From an uncultured Methanobrevibacter sp. (GTDB taxonomy: Archaea > Methanobacteriota > Methanobacteria > Methanobacteriales > Methanobacteriaceae): DNA of 18,559 nt. Below the pieces are notes generated by a model. It was not told the DNA's origin. It saw only the letters and a program-made list of their open reading frames with translations, and searched no databases. Location of the stretch: assembly GCA_902795935.1 (NCBI GenBank), contig CADBMS010000117.1, positions 1 to 18,559 of the forward strand, written 5' to 3'. The translations under genes were made by a program, and so were the position numbers. Within the stretch, counting starts at the first letter, position 1; every line of letters begins with the position of its first letter. Shown here piece by piece: positions 15,363-18,559 of this stretch.

Positions 15363-15920
15363 TTAAACAGTATAAATAATTGCAATAGGATTCTCTGCAA
15401 ACATCATTGTTCCTCTATTTAGTATATGTCCCCTAGCAATATTGACTTCAACAACTTCGATTTCAAAACCTAATTTTTTTAAAGTATTAATAGCTTCAGT
15501 TTTTGTTTCAATTAAAATAGCGGTTATAATAATTTTCTTTTTATTAGAAATTTTTTCACTAAATTTTTCTAAAATTTCAGATAAATCTCCACCACTACCT
15601 CCAATCATAAGAATATCAAAACTATCAATTTGATTAATAATAGATAATGCATCACCTTCAATTAAGTCCACTTTATCATCTAAGAAATGTTTTTTTAAAT
15701 TTTGGGATGTTAAAGAAATAGCATCATGATTTTTATCAATAGAATATACTTTTTCACATCTACGTGCAAATTCTAATGTTAAACCACCAGTTCCACAACC
15801 AATCTCTAAAACAGTATCCGTTGATTTAACATTGGATTTACACATTACTAAACACCGAATTTCTTCTTTTGTAGGGCCTGGAACCTTTGAACTACTTATA
15901 AAATCAGAATCCTTTAACAT
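15363..15920 (-). CDS. cbiT: Cobalt-precorrin-6B (C15) methyltransferase, decarboxylating
   Basis: CbiT methylates C15 of the corrin ring and drives loss of the acetate carboxyl at C12 in anaerobic cobamide synthesis; cobamides serve the methyltransferases of methanogens. The 185-residue size fits the stand-alone archaeal form. The start VPGPTKEEIRCLVM (13-26) is typical of CbiT. The SAM-binding loop is EIGCGTGGLTLEFA (39-52), followed by an acidic YSIDKNHDAI strand end, and the family motif GGSGGDL is at 107-113. A ribosome site AAAGGTAG lies 8 bases before the ATG. It lies 84 bases after ubiX on the same strand; no other cob/cbi gene is nearby. Confidence 0.93.
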   Translation of the reverse strand: MLKDSDFISSSKVPGPTKEEIRCLVMCKSNVKSTDTVLEIGCGTGGLTLEFARRCEKVYSIDKNHDAISLTSQNLKKHFLDDKVDLIEGDALSIINQIDSFDILMIGGSGGDLSEILEKFSEKISNKKKIIITAILIETKTEAINTLKKLGFEIEVVEVNIARGHILNRGTMMFAENPIAIIYTV

Positions 15921-16004
15921 AAATAAACTACCTTTATTATATAATAATATTTTTAATTCAATATTTAATCAATATATAAGAATTTATTGTTTATATTCAA
16001 TTAT

Positions 16005-16571
16005 TCAATATTTAATCATTTTATCATCGTTCCAACGATCAAATAAGTCGTGAGGAATTTCTAAAACATCTAAAATTTTACCAACTACAAAATTAATCAT
16101 ATCACCAACACTTTCAGGATTATGATAAAAAGCAGGCATGGCTGGAAGAATAATTCCACCTTCACGACTAATATTTAACATATTTTCTAAATGCACAGTT
16201 CTAAGAGGAGTTTCACGTGGAACTATGATTAATTTTCTACGTTCTTTTAAACAAACATCTGCAGCACGAGTAATTGCATTATCGGAATAACCATTAGCAA
16301 CTGCTGATAATGTTTTCATTGAACATGGAACAATAATCATTGCTTCAAATAAATATGAACCGCTATTAATTGATGCAGTAATATCATCAAAATCATAATA
16401 AACAGTTGATTTATCTTTTAAACTATTTAAATTAATATTACCTGATTTTAAAACTAATTTAGCAGAATCAGACACTAAAAGACAAACTTCTTTTTCCATG
16501 TTTTTAAAGACATTCAATAACTTAATAGCATATTGGATACCACTAGCACCAGTAATAGCAACAATAATCAT
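16005..16571 (-). CDS. ubiX: UbiX-family flavin prenyltransferase
   Basis: UbiX joins FMN and dimethylallyl phosphate to make prenyl-FMN, the cofactor of UbiD-type decarboxylases. The 188-residue protein shows the flavin loop AITGASGIQYA (5-15), the VPCSMKTLSAVANG segment (81-94) and RETPLRTVHLENM (119-131), with Arg119/Glu120 in the active-site position. In archaea one known client is anhydromevalonate phosphate decarboxylase of the modified mevalonate route to isoprenoid lipids, so this gene may serve lipid synthesis; no UbiD gene is in the window. The ribosome site GGAGAT lies about 10 bases before the ATG, and the gene begins only 20 bases after the HD-domain gene. Confidence 0.93.
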   Translation of the reverse strand: MIIVAITGASGIQYAIKLLNVFKNMEKEVCLLVSDSAKLVLKSGNINLNSLKDKSTVYYDFDDITASINSGSYLFEAMIIVPCSMKTLSAVANGYSDNAITRAADVCLKERRKLIIVPRETPLRTVHLENMLNISREGGIILPAMPAFYHNPESVGDMINFVVGKILDVLEIPHDLFDRWNDDKMIKY

Positions 16572-16591
16572 AGTTAATAAATCTCCATTTA

Positions 16592-17791
16592 TTAAGATAT
16601 TAATTTTAATTGTTTATTATGAATATTTTTTTGTTTAGGTAAATCAAGATAATCATAAAAATCAAAATTACTCATTTTTTCCTTGTATTCTTGAGGAACA
16701 TAAACACAAAGTTCAGCATAATTAAATTTAGCATCATTAAGTGCATTAACAATACTTGAAATTTCACTTAATTTAACAATCGCATCTCCTGTTGAAACTT
16801 GTGTTCTAGCTTCATCAAAAGAAGGATATTCAGGAATACTTAAAATAACATAATCATGAGGAATATTATAATCTTCAGCAATTTCAATTTCAGCATTTAA
16901 CAATTTTTCTTTAGGTATACTAAATATTTTATCTGGATTTTCAATTTCACTCAAGTTAATCGATTTAACATTTTTCAATAGTTTTCTATTGTCTAACTTA
17001 GAAGTAAAATCTCCAATAATTCCATTTTGATTACGACATAAACACAATAAATCAGAATCATCATGTTTACTTAAATATTCTAAATCAACAATTTTTTCTT
17101 CAACAGCATACTTTAAACAACGCCTAAACATTGCATTAACAATACGTGTTGTATGATGTTGATAAACACTAGGATACATAAAATAACGAGCAACTAACAT
17201 AGATTCTGCTGCTTGAATTCCTTTAATATCTAAAACTAAGTTATTTTCTAATTTAATATTATAAATAAGTCTTTCAACATCTATTGTACCATAAGCAACA
17301 CCTGTGTAATGTGAATCTCTTAATAAATAATCCATACGATCCACATCTAACTCTCCAGAAATTGCTTGTCCTAAAACATTTTGTCCATGAATAATCTCAT
17401 CAATTTTATTAATCCGATATTTTTCATTTAAAACATCAGTTAATTCAGAATTTTTAATAATATAACTAGTAAGTTCTTCATGAGGAATATTCAATATAGG
17501 TTCTGATACATGTGAAAATGGACCATGACCAATATCATGTAAAAGAGCACAAACTCGTAAAAGATTTTTTTTATCTTCATCTAATCCAATACTATCTGCA
17601 AGTTTTGAAGCCAAATATAATGCACCAATAGAATGTTCAAAACGGGAATGATTAGCACCAGGATAAATTAAATTAATAAAACCTAATTGTCTGATACGCC
17701 GCAATCTTTGTAACGGCGGTGTATCTATTAGTTTAAGTTCAAATTCAGTTAATGTTAATGTTCCATGAACACTATCTCTAAGAAACTTCAT
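16592..17791 (-). CDS. HD-superfamily phosphohydrolase, COG1078 (dGTPase/SAMHD1-related) type
   Basis: This 399-residue protein belongs to the HD metal-dependent phosphohydrolases of the COG1078 group. It starts with MKFLRDSVHGTLTLTEFE, then NHSRFEHSIGALYLASKLA, with the first metal-ligand His at about 53, and the HD pair in CALLHDIGHGPFSH (85-86). A later Asp is in ELDVDRMDYLLRDSHYTG (about 155-172), with YGTIDVERLI just after. Related enzymes split dNTPs into deoxynucleoside and triphosphate; the substrate here is not proved. The C-terminal third (after about 290) is a less conserved domain seen in this family. It lies 39 bases after moaE and 20 bases before ubiX in a leftward run. Its ribosome site is weak. 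Confidence 0.88.
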   Translation of the reverse strand: MKFLRDSVHGTLTLTEFELKLIDTPPLQRLRRIRQLGFINLIYPGANHSRFEHSIGALYLASKLADSIGLDEDKKNLLRVCALLHDIGHGPFSHVSEPILNIPHEELTSYIIKNSELTDVLNEKYRINKIDEIIHGQNVLGQAISGELDVDRMDYLLRDSHYTGVAYGTIDVERLIYNIKLENNLVLDIKGIQAAESMLVARYFMYPSVYQHHTTRIVNAMFRRCLKYAVEEKIVDLEYLSKHDDSDLLCLCRNQNGIIGDFTSKLDNRKLLKNVKSINLSEIENPDKIFSIPKEKLLNAEIEIAEDYNIPHDYVILSIPEYPSFDEARTQVSTGDAIVKLSEISSIVNALNDAKFNYAELCVYVPQEYKEKMSNFDFYDYLDLPKQKNIHNKQLKLIS

Positions 17792-17830
17792 TTAAAAAAT
17801 CAACCTTAAATGTTAGATTAATTAATTAGA

Positions 17831-18265
17831 TTAGCCTCCTGATAAAATAACATTAGTTTTATCTCCAATAAATTCTTCTTTTTTAAAATCTAAGTCAAAT
17901 TTAACACGTTCAATAATTTCAGTTAATGCATTCAAAGTTTCTTTTCTATGACCCCCACCAACAGAAACTAAAAACATAGGATCTCCACTATAGAATTCTC
18001 CAATATAATGAACAATAGCAATTTCCTTAACTCCAAATTTAGCTTTAACATCTTCACCTATTTCTGTCATTTCTTGTTGAGTTTTGTTTTTATCAGGAGT
18101 ACTTAAAATAAGTTTGTTAACAATATCTTCTTCTTTTCCACGCATAATGCCTTCAAAAGAATAAATAGCACCACATTCATCAATTGCATTACTCTTTTTA
18201 ACATAATCTATTAAATCAGTTATTTGAATTACTTCATCATTCTTTTCAATTAGTTTAATTAACAT
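17831..18265 (-). CDS. moaE: Molybdopterin synthase catalytic subunit MoaE
   Basis: MoaE, with the small sulfur carrier MoaD, puts two sulfurs on precursor Z to form molybdopterin. The 144-residue protein has the family layout: GAIYSFEGIMRG with Arg42 near the conserved Arg, AIVHYIGEFYSGD, then SVGGGHRKETLNAL with His106-Arg107, and KFDLDFKKEEF with Lys122 and Lys129. These keep the spacing of E. coli His103-Arg104, Lys119 and Lys126, so the active site looks intact. The usual Trp before the Lys pair is Phe. It has a strong ribosome site (AAAGGAGAA) and starts 14 bases after nadM ends, so the two are very likely co-transcribed. MoaD, MoaA and MoaC are not in the window. Confidence 0.9.
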   Translation of the reverse strand: MLIKLIEKNDEVIQITDLIDYVKKSNAIDECGAIYSFEGIMRGKEEDIVNKLILSTPDKNKTQQEMTEIGEDVKAKFGVKEIAIVHYIGEFYSGDPMFLVSVGGGHRKETLNALTEIIERVKFDLDFKKEEFIGDKTNVILSGG

Positions 18266-18279
18266 TAAAATTCTCCTTT

Positions 18280-18559
18280 TTATTCAGTTTTAGCTAGATT
18301 TTGTATTCGTTCTATGCCATTAATTTCATTAATAACGTCTTTAACAGAAGAAGGCACTAAAATTTCCCAATTTTCATTATTTAACATGCGTTTACGTGTT
18401 TCAGTACCTGAAAATTTTTCACGACTAAATAATGGTGGTTTAGTAACATCATATCCATCTTCTTTGAATAATTGTTGTACTAATGGGTTACCACTGTAAA
18501 CTTTATTAAATGGTGGGGTTAGCATTTTAACATGTGCAACCCATTGGGCATTACAAGAA
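18280..18559 (-). CDS. nadM: Archaeal nicotinamide-nucleotide adenylyltransferase NadM, C-terminal part
   Basis: The frame enters from the right edge, so only about 93 C-terminal residues are visible and the true start lies outside. The visible part begins NAQWVAHVKMLTPPFNKVYS, continues GNPLVQQLFKEDGYDV and FSREKFSGTETRKRML, and ends NEINGIERIQNLAKTE. This matches archaeal NadM closely, including the SGTETR segment that corresponds to the ISSTxxR ATP-binding motif of nucleotidyltransferases. The enzyme makes NAD from NMN and ATP. The methionine at 18523-18525 is internal to the protein and is not a start, because the coding match extends upstream to the edge. It is the first visible gene of the leftward cofactor run. 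Confidence 0.92.
   Translation of the reverse strand, partial: SCNAQWVAHVKMLTPPFNKVYSGNPLVQQLFKEDGYDVTKPPLFSREKFSGTETRKRMLNNENWEILVPSSVKDVINEINGIERIQNLAKTE

Noticed and set aside
15832..16053. Plus-strand 73-residue open frame spanning the cbiT-ubiX gap
   Set aside because: Much of it is antisense to the cbiT start and the ubiX end, and it has no domain or ribosome site.
18314..18499. Plus-strand 61-residue open frame at the right edge
   Set aside because: It is antisense to the NadM C-terminus.
1..18559. CRISPR array, insertion sequence or long repeats
   Set aside because: No regularly spaced repeats, transposase reading or terminal inverted repeats were found on either strand.

Overview
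This very AT-rich window reads as a chromosomal segment of a pseudomurein-walled methanogen of the order Methanobacteriales. The evidence is a set of archaeal and methanogen-type genes: MfnB of methanofuran synthesis, archaeal riboflavin synthase RibC, deoxyhypusine synthase, CbiT, archaeal NadM, an archaeal short OMP decarboxylase, and a small protein with pseudomurein-binding-like repeats. MoaE and a MobA-like protein imply a molybdopterin/tungstopterin pathway. That fits Methanobrevibacter better than Methanosphaera stadtmanae, which is reported to lack that pathway. The genus call is inference.

Layout. Bases 1-645 (minus) hold the middle of a NurA nuclease gene that has lost its 5' end and runs off the left edge. 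hisG (minus) follows directly. Bases 1632-3107 are a gene-poor stretch holding relics: a decayed N-terminal part of a type IIG-like restriction-methylation gene (about 1934-2575), followed by a decayed C-terminal part of a DinD-like gene (about 2581-2818). From 3108 the plus strand carries a winged-helix/CBS regulator, deoxyhypusine synthase and an unknown membrane protein, which converges on pyrF (minus).

Bases 6518-11783 (plus) form a close-packed run: riboflavin synthase, an iron-sulfur flavoprotein, a GT2 glycosyltransferase with its DUF2304 partner, a GT4 glycosyltransferase, a two-CCG-domain protein and a LUD/ferredoxin protein. The last two look like a LutA/LutB-type redox pair. After a 285-base spacer come mfnB, guaB and a MobA-like gene, each separated by T-rich terminator-like DNA. 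The MobA-like gene has no ordinary start codon upstream of its essential GTP-binding motif; an ATT after a Shine-Dalgarno sequence is the best candidate.

From 15078 to the right edge all genes are on the minus strand and read leftwards: nadM (cut by the edge), moaE, an HD-domain phosphohydrolase, ubiX, cbiT and a small two-repeat protein. This group mixes cofactor genes (NAD, molybdopterin, prenyl-FMN, cobamide).

I see no tRNA, rRNA, CRISPR array or intact mobile element. The most unusual content is the relic block next to hisG, the truncated nurA, the non-canonical mobA start, the two-repeat small protein and the LutAB-like pair beside the glycosyltransferases. No complete new system is evident.
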